From: Apophysomyces variabilis | Taxonomy: Eukaryota > Mucoromycota > Mucoromycetes > Mucorales > Mucoraceae | NCBI GenBank assembly: GCA_002749535.1 | Contig: MZZL01000052.1 | Coordinates: 115,029 to 146,204 of the forward strand | Length of the DNA stretch: 31,176 nt | Direction of reading: 5' to 3' | In this document: positions 31,157 to 31,176 of the stretch, piece by piece | How positions within the stretch are numbered: the first letter of the stretch is position 1 | Layout of the letters: each line of letters begins with the position of its first letter | Notes under the pieces: model-generated | What the model saw: the letters and a program-made list of their open reading frames with translations, nothing else | The model's database searches: none | Told to the model about the DNA's origin: nothing | Made by a program: the position numbers and the translations under genes

Positions 31157-31176
31157 CTAAAAGAAGGTATTAATAT

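Overview
This window reads as a nested transposon graveyard from a fungus, most likely an early-diverging one (Mucoromycota). That assignment is inference. It rests on low GC, very short GT-AG introns (41-60 nt, one with a perfect TACTAAC branch site), chromodomain Ty3/Gypsy elements, hAT elements and CACTG-ended elements. The only non-transposon gene I can support is a tRNA-Glu(CUC) at 27675-27746.

Left part (1-8953): the right end of a CACTG element (1-341) sits in the gag of a decayed Ty3/Gypsy element, called A here. A continues with a zinc knuckle and protease. It is then split at a 5-bp duplication (ACCAG) by a complete minus-strand chromodomain Gypsy element B (1377-6832, LTRs of 352 bp). 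A resumes with reverse transcriptase, RNase H and integrase, itself cut by a 416-bp solo LTR (8373-8788).

Middle (8954-16175): a very AT-rich, CpG-poor block. It holds a probable minus-strand LTR, a 444-bp solo LTR (family C), a decayed transposase-like gene read on the plus strand (about 10290-14130), and two insertions in that gene: a complete CACTG element (11356-12672, 3-bp duplication AGT) and a second family C solo LTR (13163-13606). A candidate hAT end lies at 15568.

Right part (16176-31176): a complete plus-strand chromodomain Gypsy element D (16181-22544, LTRs of 448 bp, duplication ATGAC), with a third family C solo LTR inside its chromodomain. Next is a nearly intact four-exon hAT transposase (23484-25754) whose right end abuts an inverted copy of the CACTG element (26229-27061). 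Then come the tRNA, an LTR 20 bp downstream of it, an A-type gag, the left end of a CACTG element inside that gag, and a second hAT (minus strand) that runs off the window.

Cross-cutting signal: in the better preserved coding regions (gag-pol of B and D, the right-hand gag fragment, the first hAT) almost every premature stop is explained by a single C-to-T or G-to-A transition (often CGA to TGA, CAA to TAA, TGG to TAG) with few or no indels. One solo LTR has lost every CpG present in its sister. This looks like methylation-linked or RIP-like mutation. I see no novel multi-gene cellular system here. The most unusual points are the mutation pattern, two CACTG subfamilies with a shared core but different subterminal motifs, and a gag interrupted at the same base at both ends of the window.
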